Part shown: in pieces, positions 1 to 11,233 of the stretch
Numbering within the stretch: position 1 is the stretch's first letter
How the letters are laid out: every line of letters starts with the position of its first letter
Source of the DNA: Siphonodentalium dalli
Lineage: Eukaryota > Mollusca > Scaphopoda > Gadilida > Siphonodentaliidae
Direction of reading: 5' to 3'
Length of the DNA stretch: 64,000 bases
NCBI GenBank assembly: GCA_032622095.1
Contig: CP136066.1
Coordinates: 48,764,911-48,828,910, forward strand
Notes under the pieces: model-generated
Database searches by the model: none
What the model was told of the DNA's origin: nothing
What the model saw: only the letters and a program-made list of their open reading frames with translations
Translations under genes and position numbers: made by a program

Positions 1-104
1 TGATATCCATATTTGTATGGTTCTATTGAGACAGACCGAAGATATTTTAGGCTGTTGAAGCTTTATTTGGCCGGTTTTGGCCGTTTTATTGGGTAAAGGG
101 TTAA
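1..104 (-). mobile_element. PB1 MITE, truncated by window start
   Basis: The right-hand end of the PB1 family in reverse orientation, ending GGGTAAAGGG-TTAA. The body matches the left end of the full copies at 6695, 25635 and 27938. Confidence 0.85.
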
Positions 105-117
105 AGTATATATTGGA

Positions 118-400
118 ATGTTAAAGATGCATAATCTGATTAAGCCCCCCTCAATTACTGTTTATTTGGTTTCGGGGGTAAAAAATATTTGATTCGAGTC
201 GAGGAATCCACCTATCAAAGCTCAAGAGTTATGAGATATCAAAATTTTAAATCTATTATTTTTCACCATCAAGACTTATTAGTAGCCCAGTAAAAGTCAC
301 GAGTCGACGGCCTCGGACCAAATTGTGGAAGATGGATAACTCTAAAATCAAGAGGCTTTGTGTTGATAATAAGGCCAAATTTGGTCTAACAACATGTTGA
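118..400. repeat. Dispersed repeat, 'TTCGGGGGTAAAAAAT' type
   Basis: A block starting AAGATGCATAATCTGATT and including TTCGGGGGTAAAAAATATTT and CGAGTCGAGGAA recurs at 54630-54860 and, more diverged, at 59797-59895. Coding and terminal structure are not visible. It is probably an old transposon fragment. Confidence 0.7.
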
Positions 401-595
401 TAAATAACACGTTCTGGGCAATTTTATACTATAGTTGACAGTGGTTAGCATTATTTTTGGGCAATTAATCGATCCTGATAACTGAAGCGGCATTTCTAAA
501 AATGTTGTTGTTGTTTGAATATGGTTATATGGGGGCCATCGAATCGGATTGAGTACCTTTAAGGATATATGAGCAGATGACATTGATAATAGAAG

Positions 596-701
596 TGCAG
601 AAAATTCATATTCTTTGGTGGGAAATATTCAGATAATAAGTTCTATGGTTGTTTGTTGAACTTATTATCTTAAGGGAACTGCTCGTCAATGACAGGGTTA
701 A
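596..701. mobile_element. PB4 MITE fragment (3' end)
   Basis: Contains the PB4 body (GGGAAATATTCAGATAATAA, then GTTTGTTGAACTTATTATCT) and ends AGGG-TTAA. The 5' part is missing or diverged. Confidence 0.65.
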
Positions 702-1946
702 CCAACATCCGAAACATTGCATATTGGGCAAACAAAAACTTATGCCACTCTGACAATTAGAATAGACCTGACAAATGCTCACTGCAAATTATTCTGTTTT
801 AGTAGCATTCAGTAATATATATTTACCAAAATTACCCAGCATGCATGCATGGCCATTGGCCAATAAACCACGTGGTCTATTGAGGTAATATTGTTGATCT
901 AGATTATGAACAACATCCATAGGTCAACAACATTCACTGTACTAGTAACCTACAGTTATGCCCGGAAAACTTAGTTTCAGAACTAATTTGCTACTCAACG
1001 GGCATACATAGAATGCTTTTTTCTGACAGTGACACCAATAAAGCAAGTTATCGTTTATTCAACAAACATTTGACATATCAAACATGGGGAAGGCAGCATT
1101 GGATTTGCACGCTGATCGCAAACAGAATGAAGAAAATGTGACAAATCGTATGAAAACAGTGTATTTAATGAAATCAAATGTTTGTTGACATTCAGCCAGC
1201 CTTTGCTCATAAATACATGGTCGATTTTGGTATTCGGATGATAACTTTAGACAGTCTCAACTGAATGTACAAAATTCAGGTCCAGTCCGAATTTGGGTTC
1301 CGCCCGTCAATTTTCACCAAGTTATGCTCCTGTAGATGTTGAAAGATCCCAAAAAACTCTAAAAAATGTCTGGAAGATAAACAAAAAAACCTCCTGAAAA
1401 TGTTGAAAAGATCAATCATAAAAAGCTCCCAAAATGTCGGGAGATGTTTGTTGACATTCAGCCAGCCTTTGCTCATAAATACATGCATTTATTACAAATA
1501 GGATTGGACGCTATTCACTTTTAGTTCTCTCCTGCCCAGCCTGTTGCTTGTGTGTAGATTGTAAATTATTGCTACTGGGGCATATTTTACACAAGAATAA
1601 GAACTTGTGGGGCTGATTTTATGACGATCTTATTAGCTCTATTTTAGCGAGAATAAAAACTTCTCGGCCGGGTGTTATTTTGAACTTAATTCGATGTTTA
1701 ACCAGAATAAGAACTTCTGATGCTGATGTTATGAGGAACTTATTAGCTCTATTTCTATGAGAATAAAAGCCGTGTTTTTGTGAGAAATCCCAAGCCTCTG
1801 GTTATGTAAACAGCTGTTTCTGGATGATAGCTCGTAACATAACATGGTATTTACTGGCTAAATAAATATCTCTATAATCTCACTGTGTGCTGACAACTGC
1901 ATGATGATTACTATAAGCTGCATGATGATTACTATAGGCTGCATGT

Positions 1947-2202
1947 TTAACCCTGTCTGTACTAAATGGACTCTCCCATTATACATTGGAATAGTCTATC
2001 ATTCATTTGGGGGGGGGGGTGTATCCAGAAAAAAATAAGTGTAAAATAATACAAATGCAGAAGGATTCATATTTGTTTGTGGGAAATATTCAGATAATAA
2101 TTTCAACAAACTTGGTCGTTTATTATCTGAACATTTTCTAAGGGATAACTACTCGTCCATGAGTTTTCGTCAATGAGTATTTTTAGTATAGAAAGTGTTT
2201 AA
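1947..2202. mobile_element. PB4 MITE (TTAA-flanked)
   Basis: TTAA at both ends. The termini are CCCTGTCTGTACTAAATGG and, at the right, a near complement TAGTATAGAAAGTG. The body has GGGAAATATTCAGATAATAA, shared with 10029-10281. No coding capacity. Confidence 0.8.
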
Positions 2203-3062
2203 AGACATGTTATCGACTTGTTCGGGTGTGTTAAACTGTTAAGTTAGTATTCAGGCAGTATGCCAACTGGTGGAATGTAGAATTCTACAACGTGGCCGAA
2301 TATCTCAAGCTAATCGATCTGACCACCCCATAGAAAACATCTGAACTACGCTCAAATATCGGCGATAAAGTCGTGAAAACGATTTTGCCACCGAGGGTCA
2401 CTGAATTTAATTACTCTATAATACTGGCAGTGTTTGTTGTCATTTGGATTTAAGATTTGTAAAAATAACTACTTTGAGCAAGATTATCCTCCATTTCTAT
2501 TTGATCACCGTACCGGAGTGTTTCACATCACTTTAATAAATCTCTGGATTGAGTTGCAGAGATATCTGTAGACATTCTGCTTATAAGGATCACGATGATT
2601 ACTTTTAGCTGTATGTTTAAATTATTTATCACGGTCTAACTTTCAAGGAATATGATGACTACAATAAGCTGCGTTTTAAATGAATCCTCAAATTCTAACC
2701 TGGCGGTTCATAGAACGATGATGAATACCATAAGCTGCATGTTTAAAGGAATCGTAGGAATTGTAGCTCTAACACCCTAATAATAAGGATCAGGAATAAC
2801 GCTATAAACTGCATGTTTTGAATGAATCCTTATATTTTGTAAACCATGATATTAAAATCTGATGGTTTGTCCTAACAGGCTATTTAAAGTGATCACAATA
2901 TTGGCATGACGGCTACATATAATTGAGCACATGTAACTGACATTTGATAGAGTAACTTTACTAATTTTGTTTTGATACAAAGAGATATTTATCATCTACA
3001 TAAATCATTGAAATTGAAGAACTTCAGAGTTTTATCCATGTGAATTTAATAAAAGTAAAGTA

Positions 3063-3336
3063 CAATAATGCTCTAAATAATCGACTCCTTAACCACAGCA
3101 GAATTATGGGTAATTTTTCAGGATTTAGTCGGAAATATGGCTTGTTGCCATTCATCGGAAAGTTCTCAATGAGAGCTTTCCAATGAATGGCAACAAGCCA
3201 TATTTCCAACTAAATCCTGAAAAATTACCCAGAGAGCTTTCCAATGAATGGCAACAAGCCATATTTCCGACTAAATCCTGAAAAATTACCCATAATTCTG
3301 CTGTGGTTAAGGAGTCAATTATTTAGGGCATTACTG
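3063..3336. mobile_element. TA1 palindromic MITE (long copy)
   Basis: Begins CAATAATGCTCTAAATAATC after TA and ends GGGCATTACTG before TA. The two arms are complementary over about 100 bp, with a partial extra arm copy in the centre (3180-3260). See 57041-57253 for the cleanest copy. Confidence 0.9.
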
Positions 3337-3806
3337 TACATGTAGATATAGAGGATATCTAGTGTTTTCGAGTAAGCGAGATAAATGTTTATTTTCATGA
3401 GTAGCAAAAACATTTCTTAAGAAATTTGCTATTTACGATGTTAAATGTTCTCACAGACCTTTCAATCGATATTTGAAATCCAAAAGCTGATCGCTGCCTG
3501 TTCATTTATTTCACTATCCGCATAATAGAGAAATATTTCCTGTATTCTTCCATTTATTTCCCAAATGGTGTCGAATTTCAACAAAAAATAGATGTTTATT
3601 ACAACTCATTTTTATTACAACTCTAATTTCCCAAATGGTGTCGAATTACAACATAAAATAGATAGATGTTTATTAATAGTAAAGGATATATCGACTGATT
3701 TGGGAACATTCTGCTAGTGCGTTGGTACACTCAAGTGAATCGATTGCACACAAGCTAGTTTGCAAGTGTAAAGTTCTATATCCCTTTATGGGGATATCAA
3801 AATTGA

Positions 3807-4068
3807 TTAACCCTTCCATGAAGGGAGCAGTGCTGGTTCAGCAATAAGGACCCTGTGCCAGTGCATTTCTTATATATTTGAGTCTTCCATAGGGAGCCTC
3901 ACATTTATAAGAGAATGCACTGGCTTACAAGGTCAAGGTAAATATTGTTAGGACAATGTATTCTCTTATATATGCGAGGCTCCCTATGGGAGATTCACAT
4001 ATATAAGAGAATGCATTGGCACAGGGTTTTCACAAAATTTCAGGAAGCTCCAGTCATGGAAGAGTTAA
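3807..4068. mobile_element. PB2 MITE (TTAA-flanked)
   Basis: TTAA-CCCTTCCATG at one end and TCATGGAAGAG-TTAA at the other. Internally two 'AATGCATTCTCTTATATATG' hairpins separated by CCTTGAC. Same family as 55208-55471. Confidence 0.88.
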
Positions 4069-4809
4069 ACCGCAATTTTTTTTCGACAAATCACTGTTGA
4101 GTGTATACTAAATATAGAGATTTACATATATCAGCATAGAGGGGAGAATATAATCAACAGTTGGTTGATATTTTTGTAGCTGTTGGCTTAGTTAGATATT
4201 GTTTCATATTCTTTTGATCTTGTTCAGAGATTTAAATTTTTCAACCTCAATTTTTGTTTTGATGTTAGAATTGTTGTTTTAGCTCATTTCCAACACAGAT
4301 AGCATATAATGCCTCGGGATATACTATCACAGCCTCTATCATCGTTACTGATATCTTCATCCATGCAGTGAAAATATTTTGATTGTAATTAAAAATTGAT
4401 TTAAGATAAAACTTTTGAGTTAAAAAACCTAAAGCATAAGAGATGAGTAATATCGGGGATGCAAACAAATTGTTTATCAAACTCAAAGCGTCACGTACTT
4501 ATGTTTTAAAAATAAAATGTTATGTTTTTTTTGGTAATTGAGTCAATTTCAACCTGATCTTATTGTCCCAAAGGACATATATATATGCAGAATCTTATCT
4601 GCTTCATATTGAAACATTCTCTCTTTTACAGCCTAGCCCTAAGAGCTCTCTAATTGGCTAATTGTCTTAAACACCAAATTACTTCTTGTAACGTCGCGTT
4701 TCTGTGTTGGAATGAGTTGTTTGATTTTGTTGGTTTTATTTGCTTCATTTTATGTTTATTTTGCTTTAGTTTTGCTTTCTTTCCGTTTTTTTTCCTCCTT
4801 GTGCCGTAG

Positions 4810-5029
4810 ATGTTGCCCTTCCCACCACACCCTCAGCATTGGAATCAAAATCCCTCTATGCAGACTATCTCGTCGGAAGCGGAGAGAACGTGCCGCTGGA
4901 GCCAACCAAACTCAGCGCAGCATTCGTATCATCACGATTCATTACGTTGTCATGGAGACCACCAGGGCATTCCAATCCTTCTGACATTCTCGCCTACTCT
5001 GTGTATTGGAAGGAAAAGGGTTCAGAAAG
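4810..5029 (+). CDS. NEO1: NEO1 exon 1 of window: linker and first half of FN3 domain 1
   Basis: The acceptor follows a T-rich tract ending in GTAG, and the donor is AG|gtaagg. Entry phase is 1 (xAT) and exit phase 2. The exon encodes residues 1-73 of the window product. A linker (DVALPTTPSALES) is followed by the FN3 A-C strands with the hallmark tryptophan in ITLSWRPP and YSVYWKEKG. The segment VSSRFITLSWRPP is very close to FN1 of vertebrate DCC, which is how the domain number was set. The preceding exon, probably Ig4, is outside the window. Confidence 0.93.
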
Positions 5030-5051
5030 GTAAGGCCTCAGTATAGACATT

Positions 5052-5476
5052 AGAGCTGCAATGATTCAGACCACGATGCGATGCGAATCATGATTTTACT
5101 ATCACGATGCGATGTGTATTGCGATGCAAATTTTTGGCAACTGACGGCTGTGAAAACCACTTAATCATTTTCAGTATCTATATTCTCATCAGTGTTCACC
5201 TCAGCATATTCATTGAAGTAAATTACAAGACCTAACTAAAATGACCAAAATGCTTGGCCAGATGTTAGAAGTAGACTTATAATAACTAATACATTTGCAA
5301 GATCTGCCCAGATGGGAAGTTTTGAGTGGAAAAGTTTGTATTAGTATCGCTGACTATTGATAACTCTGCATATATGAATGTGTTTGCATTGCATCGCACC
5401 CTCCCTATACGATGCATTGCATCATGAACTTTAAAACGTGATGCATCGGAATCACGATGAATGGTTGCATCCCTAA
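5052..5476. mobile_element. hAT-like MITE with perfect 8-bp target duplication
   Basis: The ends are AGAGCTGCAATGATTCA and the approximate complement TGAATGGTTGCATCCCTAA. They are flanked by TAGACATT (5044-5051 and 5477-5484). The interior is rich in GATGCGATGCAAT-type motifs and has no open transposase frame. The TSD length and TIRs fit hAT. It lies 22 nt after exon 1's end. Confidence 0.92.
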
Positions 5477-5796
5477 TAGACATTCCATAAGGCCAATATA
5501 AAAATATTGCTTGATTTACATTGCCGTCTGACCCTATTTTTAGTCCCCTCCTCAATTTTTTTTTGACTTTGATATCTTTTATGTAAATTTTTTTCTCAAG
5601 TCTAGAACTGTCCATGCTGACCATTTATGTTTGGAAGAATAGAATATAAACAATTTAAATCGCCCTCCCCACCTCATTTTCCTGAAAAAGTTGGATGTAA
5701 ATCTAGCAAATTATTTATCTTGGCTCAAAGATGGAATTTGGTTCAGAAAGCTAACATTTGAGTAAGAAATTCAATAGAATGAGGCAATCTAGGAAC

Positions 5797-6065
5797 AGGC
5801 CTGAGAATACGGTGCTGGACATTTTCAGAATGAGGTTCCCAGAAGGTGAATTTAGTGGCGCTACACCACACAGCAGGCAAGCATCACTACATTCACCCTC
5901 TGGGGACCTCATTCTGCTTAGGCCTCATTTCTGGAAAGTTTAACTTTCTTTTTTCTGTTTTAGTTAGTTTTACTATATCCCCAAATTGGCAGACGACACA
6001 TTGCATAATCAAAGTGCCAATGGGTGCACATCACAATATCCACCATCTCGGAACTTAAATCTGAG
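5797..6065. mobile_element. H8b MITE
   Basis: Starts CAGGCCTGAGAATACGGTGC and has the GAGGTTCCCAGAAGGTGAAT foldback closed by ACCCTCTGGGGACCTCATTC. It is followed by the H8b interior (CCCCAAATTGGCAGACG) in the orientation opposite to the copy at 7780-8065. Right boundary approximate. Confidence 0.7.
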
Positions 6066-6114
6066 TCTAGGTCTCTCATAGCATACTGGAGCAACTTGGT
6101 CAGTTTGCACATTA

Positions 6115-6625
6115 CAGTAATGCTCTAAGTAATCGACTCCTTAACCACAGCCGAATTATGAGTAACTTATCAGGATTTAGTCGGAAATATGGCTTGTTGC
6201 CATTCATCGGAAAGCTCTCATTCCGATGAATGGCAACAAGCCATATTTCCGACTAAATCCTGAAAAATTACCCAGAGAGCTTTCCAATGAATGACAACAA
6301 GCCACAATATCAAATTTAATCATGGTAAAAAAAAATTTCAATTATAATTTTGCACATCATTTTTACAGGCCGCGACAATTTGCAGAATGAGGTCCCCAGA
6401 GGGTGGACTTAGTGACGTTACCACACAACCCCAAAATAAATGAGCTAAAAAGAACCATGCTGCCCTGGAATAAAAAAGAACGCCATATGGCTTGTTGCCA
6501 TTCACCGGAAAGCTCTCGGGGAGAGCTTTCCGATGAATGGCAACAAGCCATATTTCCGACTAAATCCTGAAAAATTACCAGTAATTCTGCTGTGGTTAAG
6601 GAGTCGATTACTTAGGGCATTACTG
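6115..6625. mobile_element. Two broken TA1 MITEs with an intervening block
   Basis: Left TA1 arm and centre 6115-6305, then a 180-bp unique-looking block (6301-6483) carrying an H8-type GAGGTCCCCAGAGGGTG arm, then a TA1 right half 6487-6625. The 180-bp block has a near-identical inverted copy at 10306-10483. Confidence 0.75.
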
Positions 6626-6694
6626 TAGGCCATCGGTCCATCTGGGCTTATATTTCATAACTCAGCCATGTTTTTATCAGATCTCATATTGGAC

Positions 6695-7081
6695 TTAACC
6701 CTTTACCCAACAAACCGGCCAAAACCGGCCAAATAAAGCTTCAACAGCCTAAAATATCTTCGGTCTGTCTCAATAGAACCATACAAATATGGATATCATT
6801 GGAACCGGCTCCTTGACCACATTGTGATAGTTACAGTTATGCCCTGTGCCAATGCATTCTCTTATATATGCGAGTCGACCATAGGTCGCCTCGCATATAT
6901 AAGAGAATGCATTGGCCTAAAAAACACTTTTTACCATTTTTTCTTACATTCTTTAACAATTTTATAATTTTTAATGTGTTAAGCCAATGCATTCTCTTAT
7001 ATATGCGAGGCGACCTATGGTCGACTCGCATATATAAGAGAATGCATTGGCACAGGGCCCTTCTGTTGGGTAAAGGGTTAA
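6695..7081. mobile_element. PB1 MITE, full copy
   Basis: TTAA-CCCTTTACCCAACAAACC at the left and TGTTGGGTAAAGGG-TTAA at the right. The terminal bases and TTAA target are typical of piggyBac-like elements. Inside, two long hairpins carry AATGCATTCTCTTATATATG and its complement around a CGACCATAGGTCG core. They are separated by an AT-rich stretch. No coding capacity. Confidence 0.93.
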
Positions 7082-7779
7082 TTGATTTTGAAATAGGCCC
7101 AAAGTGAGCTTATTTTAATTTTTTTAAATCAAAATATTGAAAAACTAATTCTGTTATAACCTCCGTTATTGTGAATATTTAGGTCCAGTATGAACCTATT
7201 TGCACAAGGATATGTTGCAGCACCAGATGTACGCTCTTTATATATGTGTTTTCACTGTGGCCTGCACCATCCAAAAGAATAACGAGTACAAGTCCACTAT
7301 GGGCTTATTCCAGAATCAAATAAGCCCAATATGAACCAATGTCAACATTTAGGTCCAATATGAACCTATCTGGATGAGGATATATTGCGGCCACTGTGTG
7401 CGTTAAAGCATGCACATGACGAACATATCCTATTCTTTTATATATAGAGATAATATTTATTACGCTACTTCAGTATAATCTCGATCAGGGTACACGAGAC
7501 ACCAAATTTAGTTGAAATCGGACCAGCGGTCTGGGAGAAAATTCCGGACAGATATACAGATCTTACTCTTTTATATATATAGATTTACCGAATATATGCC
7601 AACTAAACCATAATGAGCTAATTTTCTGGTATCAAAATGGAACTGCCTCAGCTCAAAACCGACAGAAAATAAGTGGAAAAATACCGGCTCTTAACTACCA
7701 ATGCCAAAATGTCAGACTTCTGGGAAGGTCATCATCCTCATTTACAGTCACACAGTTTTTTTGGGACAAAAAAAATTGC
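7082..7779. other. Intron sequence with diverged repeats
   Basis: Two related blocks contain TTAGGTCCARTATGAACCTAT near 7180 and 7350. They are followed by TTTTATATATAGA motifs at 7437 and 7570 with CGGACCAGCGGTCTGGGAGAA, typical of an old mollusc/insect-type dispersed repeat. No exon is supported. Confidence 0.4.
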
Positions 7780-8065
7780 ACCCTGTAGGTTTAAACACAG
7801 CTCTATTTGGTATATTGTCTGCAGTCATCTCATCATTGGGCACCTCGATGATATATTGTGCCGTCTGCCAATTTGGGGATATAGAGAAACTATATTATAA
7901 AAGAAACTTTCGAAAGATATTTGATAATAAAGATACATTCCAGACAAGATGTGGCCTAAGCAGAATGAGGTCCCCAGAGAGTGAATTTAGTGATGTTAGC
8001 CACTGTATTGGGTAGCTTCACTAAATTCACCCTCTGGTGACTTATTCTCCAAATGACCACCACCT
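7780..8065. mobile_element. H8b MITE, diverged copy
   Basis: Interior GGGCACCTCGATGATATATT, CTGCCAATTTGGGGATATAG, then GAATGAGGTCCCCAGAGAGT paired with ACCCTCTGGTGACTTATTC. Same interior as 20177-20330. Ends not clear. Confidence 0.65.
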
Positions 8066-8151
8066 TATTTTGAAGTCTAATTTCAGTCACATAAATTCCA
8101 TAAGATGGTATTCATTCATTTCAATCATGACACTATCTCCATAAATTGTAT

Positions 8152-8539
8152 TTAACCCTTTACCCAACAAACCGGCCAAAACCGGCCAAATAAAGCTGCA
8201 ACAACCTAAATTATCTTGGGTATGTCTCAATAAAACCATCCAAATATGGATATCATTGGAACCGGCTCCTTGACCACATTGTGATAGTTACAGTTATGCC
8301 CTGTGCCAATGCATTCTCTTATATATGCGAGTCGACCATAGGTCGCCTCGCATATATAAGAGAATGCATTGGCCTAAAAAAATAATATATATAATATTTT
8401 TCTACATTCTTTGACAATTTTATCATTTTTAATATGTTAAGCCAATGCATTCTCTTATATATGCGAGGCGACCTATGGTCGACTCGCATATATAAGAGAA
8501 TGCATTGGCACAGGGCCGTTCTGTTGGGTAAAGGGTTAA
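8152..8539. mobile_element. PB1 MITE, full copy
   Basis: TTAA-flanked. It is colinear with 6695-7081 and has the same two hairpins. It ends GGGTAAAGGG-TTAA 128 nt before exon 2. Confidence 0.93.
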
Positions 8540-8667
8540 TAACTGCTATTTATTTTTGCTACATACTGTATTGCAAATAAAGTTATGAAAATAAAAATAC
8601 AGTTACACTACATGTACATGTATATCAGGAAAATAACACGTGTATCTTTATTCTTATCATATTACAG

Positions 8668-8813
8668 AGAGAGGGTCCTGAACATCACATCACTCGAAGC
8701 CAATGTGCAACACCTCAAGCCGGATACAAAGTACGAGTTCAGAGTTCGGACATATAATAAATATGGTGGCAGTACAAAGCTCGCTTCATTGGAGGTGATG
8801 ACAGAACCTGAAT
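8668..8813 (+). CDS. NEO1: NEO1 exon 2: second half of FN3 domain 1
   Basis: The acceptor is attacag|a and the donor T|gtgagt, with phases 2 in and 1 out. It encodes residues 73-122 and completes FN1: a potential N-glycosylation site (NIT), the tyrosine corner LKPDTKYEFRV, and the closing strand ending VMTEPE. Each FN3 domain in this gene except FN5 is split by an intron, as in many animal FN3 genes. A PB1 transposon ends 128 nt upstream. Confidence 0.95.
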
Positions 8814-8893
8814 GTGAGTGCTAATGTATCTACCACGCAAAGTTTTGGGTGTCAAACTTGATGCCAGTTTTTGTCATTCTGGTGTTCATTAGA

Positions 8894-9075
8894 AAACCCT
8901 TCCATTACTGGAGCTTCCTGAAATATTGCGAAAACTCTGTGCCAGTGCCTTCTCTTATATATGCGAGTCTTCCATAGGGAGCCTAAAAATATATAAGAGA
9001 TTACATTGGCTTAACAATATTTACCTTGACCTTGTCAGACAGAGAATTCTCTTATATATGCGAGGCTCCCTATAT
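8894..9075. mobile_element. PB2 MITE, truncated
   Basis: Starts CCCTTCCATTACTGGAGC and holds the first hairpin and the CCTTGACCTTG spacer. It breaks off at GAGGCTCCCTATA, with no right terminus. Confidence 0.75.
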
Positions 9076-9334
9076 AGTTTATATATGTAGTATATAGATA
9101 TTATTTTTTATAATGATTGATATTTTGTATAAAATGATTACGTTTAATCTTGTCTTCCAAGTTTCCACCCCCCACCCACCCATTGTACGACATCCCGAAA
9201 ACAGACATAATGCCCGATCTTCATTTCCATCTTGTATATATTGATATTTGGGCTACCAGCTTAGAGTCACTTATTTGGATGAATGTTGAATTCGTGGTTG
9301 GGCCATGAATTAAAATGATTTTACAGTAATGGTA

Positions 9335-9547
9335 CAGTAATGCCCTAAATAATCGACTCCTTAACCACAGCATAATTATTGGTAACGTTTCAGGATTTAG
9401 TCGGAAATATGGCTTGTTGCAATTCATCAGAAAGCTCTCACTGAGAGCTTTCCAATGAATGGCAACAAGCCATATTTCCGACTAAATCCTGAAAAGTTAC
9501 CCATAATTATGCTGTGGTTAAGGAGTCGATTATTTATGGCATTACTG
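9335..9547. mobile_element. TA1 palindromic MITE
   Basis: TA-CAGTAATGCCCTAAATAA ... GGCATTACTG-TA. Arms of about 100 bp fold on TCTCACTGAGAGC. It ends about 100 nt before exon 3. Confidence 0.92.
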
Positions 9548-9648
9548 TATACAATATGTACTGAAAAAGTAAATGATTTTACTAGTAGTTACATTTAATA
9601 ATGCCTATGTTAAAATATTTTAATTATGTTTATTTTTGTACTTCATAG

Positions 9649-9986
9649 TGCTGGTACCAAGTGCACCAATAAGCCTGAAAGCTTTCGCTCTTGCATCGGC
9701 CAGTATACAGGTCGAGTGGAAACCACCAGAGCAACCGAAAGGTTCCGTGCAGAAATACACACTGTACTACTACAAAGCCGGGGCGGAGAGCGAACATGAA
9801 ACAGAGGTATCTGGTCTGTCACAGATTCTGTCTGGCCTCAAGTCCTACCAGGAGTACAGCTTCCGGGTTGTCGCACATAATCAAAATGGCCAGGGTGAAA
9901 GCTCACCAGAGGTCATCGTGAGGACGTTCTCTGACAAGCCTAAAGCGTCTCCACAGAACGTTACGCTGGAGGTCTCTAGTTCATCT
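9649..9986 (+). CDS. NEO1: NEO1 exon 3: FN3 domain 2 and start of FN3 domain 3
   Basis: This is the longest exon in the window (338 nt), phase 1 in and phase 0 out. It encodes residues 122-234. The whole of FN2 is visible: VPSAP start, VEWKPPEQP tryptophan strand, YTLYYYKAG, and LKSYQEYSFRVVAHNQNGQG. It then enters FN3 domain 3 with DKPKASPQNVTLEV, which includes an NVT glycosylation sequon. The donor is tct|gtgagt. A PB4 MITE begins 43 nt downstream. Confidence 0.95.
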
Positions 9987-10028
9987 GTGAGTACATTTAT
10001 AATATTTATACTCCTATATGCATTCATG

Positions 10029-10281
10029 TTAACCCTTTCTATACTAAATGGATTCTCCTGCTCAGTCATAGAAGTATATATTGGAATAGTCTATTATTCA
10101 TCTGGAGGGGTTTTCAGCAAAATTAAGACGACAGATGGCAAAAGTGCAGAAGGAGTCCTATTTATTGGAGGGAAATGTTCAGATAATAAATTCAACAATT
10201 GACCTATGGATGTTTGTTGAACTTATTACCTGAACACTTCCTAAGGGAACTAGTCATCAATGAGTATTTATTAAGGGTTAA
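10029..10281. mobile_element. PB4 MITE, full copy
   Basis: TTAA-CCCTTTCTATACTAAATGG to TATTTATTAAGGG-TTAA, about 250 bp. The CCC/GGG terminal bases next to TTAA fit a piggyBac-like element. No coding capacity. Confidence 0.85.
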
Positions 10282-10305
10282 GTGCCCAAAATTTGGCGTT
10301 CTTTT

Positions 10306-10483
10306 TTATTCCGGGGCAGCATGGTTCTTTTTAGCTCATTTATTTTGGGGTTGTGTGGTAACGTCACTAAGTCCACCCTCTGGGGACCTCATTCTGCAAA
10401 TTGTCGCGGCCTGTAAAAATGATGTGCAAAATTATAATTGAAATTTTTTTTTTACCTTGATTAAATTTGATATTGTGGTTTAT
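10306..10483. repeat. Inverted copy of the 6301-6483 block
   Basis: The reverse complement matches 6301-6483 with only a few differences over about 180 bp, including GTTACCACACAACCCCAAAA and the poly-A tract. It includes one H8 arm (ACCCTCTGGGGACCTCATTC). Confidence 0.9.
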
Positions 10484-10505
10484 TTATTAAATGGATGTTG
10501 ATTTG

Positions 10506-10584
10506 CTTGCGTTCCATAGAGTATGGATTGACTTTTTGTGTGGCGCTCCACACATAAAAATGTCAGACCGACTATGGAACGCAA
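10506..10584. repeat. Compact cruciform-like hairpin
   Basis: GCGTTCCATAG pairs with CTATGGAACGC, and internally TGACTTTTTGTGTGG pairs with CCACACATAAAAATGTCA around a GCGCT loop. No tRNA or snoRNA boxes seen. Could be a small foldback element. Confidence 0.6.
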
Positions 10585-10930
10585 CAAAACCAAAATTAAT
10601 TTCTTATATTTACACTCAACCGAGTCAACTGGCAGATTAAAAGAGCATTTAGCATTTTCCAACATTTATTTTCGTTGCGTCTACACAATATGGAAGCAAG
10701 TATGTGTCTGAGTGCACTGTCATGTGATGTAATTTTGACCAACCACCTTCCTGCATTTATATTCCACAACGTTAATGAATGTGTGAGTGTAAATATCTTT
10801 TATCATTAACGCAATTTCTATTGACAACCAAAAAAAAAGTTGCAACAAGGAGGTTCATATTCAAGGCACTGCGTCCTGTGAAATATAGCATTAATGTTTG
10901 GGTCTAATCTTTCTGAAGATGCCATGTTGA

Positions 10931-11159
10931 CAAGCCTTGAAATAGGGTGTCTGTCATTTGCAGAATGAGGTCCCCAGAGGGTGAATTTAGTGATGCTACC
11001 CCGCATAGTGGGCTAGCATCACCAAATTCACCCTCTGGGGACATCATTCTGCTTACACCGCAATATGGTGATGCTAGCCCGCTATGTGGGGTAGCATCAC
11101 TAAATTCACCCTCTGGGGACCTCATTCTGCAAATGACAGACACACTATTTCAAGGCTTC
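10931..11159. mobile_element. H8 MITE with 8-bp target duplication
   Basis: Ends CAAGCCTTGAAATAGG and CACTATTTCAAGGCTT, flanked by CATGTTGA at 10923-10930 and 11160-11167. Two foldbacks, each GAGGTCCCCAGAGGGTGAAT paired with its complement around GATGCTA-rich loops, lie head to tail. No coding capacity. Confidence 0.93.
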
Positions 11160-11233
11160 CATGTTGATTGCTAGACTTACTCCCATTACGATTTTTTTTA
11201 TTAGATTTAATAAGATGTTGTTTTCCATTCCAG

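Larger units (their letters stand above)
1..4809 (+). other. Upstream intron (no exon seen)
   Basis: No Ig-domain exon or other coding exon was recognised. The stretch holds a truncated PB1 element at 1-104, a dispersed repeat at 118-400, PB4 copies near 596-701 and 1947-2202, TA1 at 3063-3336 and PB2 at 3807-4068. Small imperfect duplications occur near 1560-1800 (an 'AGAATAAAAACTTCT'-like block), 1895-1945 (about 22 bp twice) and 3540-3665 (about 66 bp twice). It ends at the acceptor of exon 1, so at least this much is intron of the receptor gene. Confidence 0.7.

Noticed and set aside
5286-5624. 112-codon minus frame as a gene
   Set aside because: It overlaps the hAT-like MITE and plain intron, with no motif or splice support.
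6837-7107. Frames with RSPRIYKRMHW or FSYICESTIGRLAYIRECIG on both strands
   Set aside because: Translations of the PB1/PB2/PB3 hairpin module, identical at many sites and cut by element ends.
10904-11174. Frames with RMRSPEGEFSDATPHSG and SPSGDLILQMTDT
   Set aside because: Translations of H8 foldback arms on both strands.
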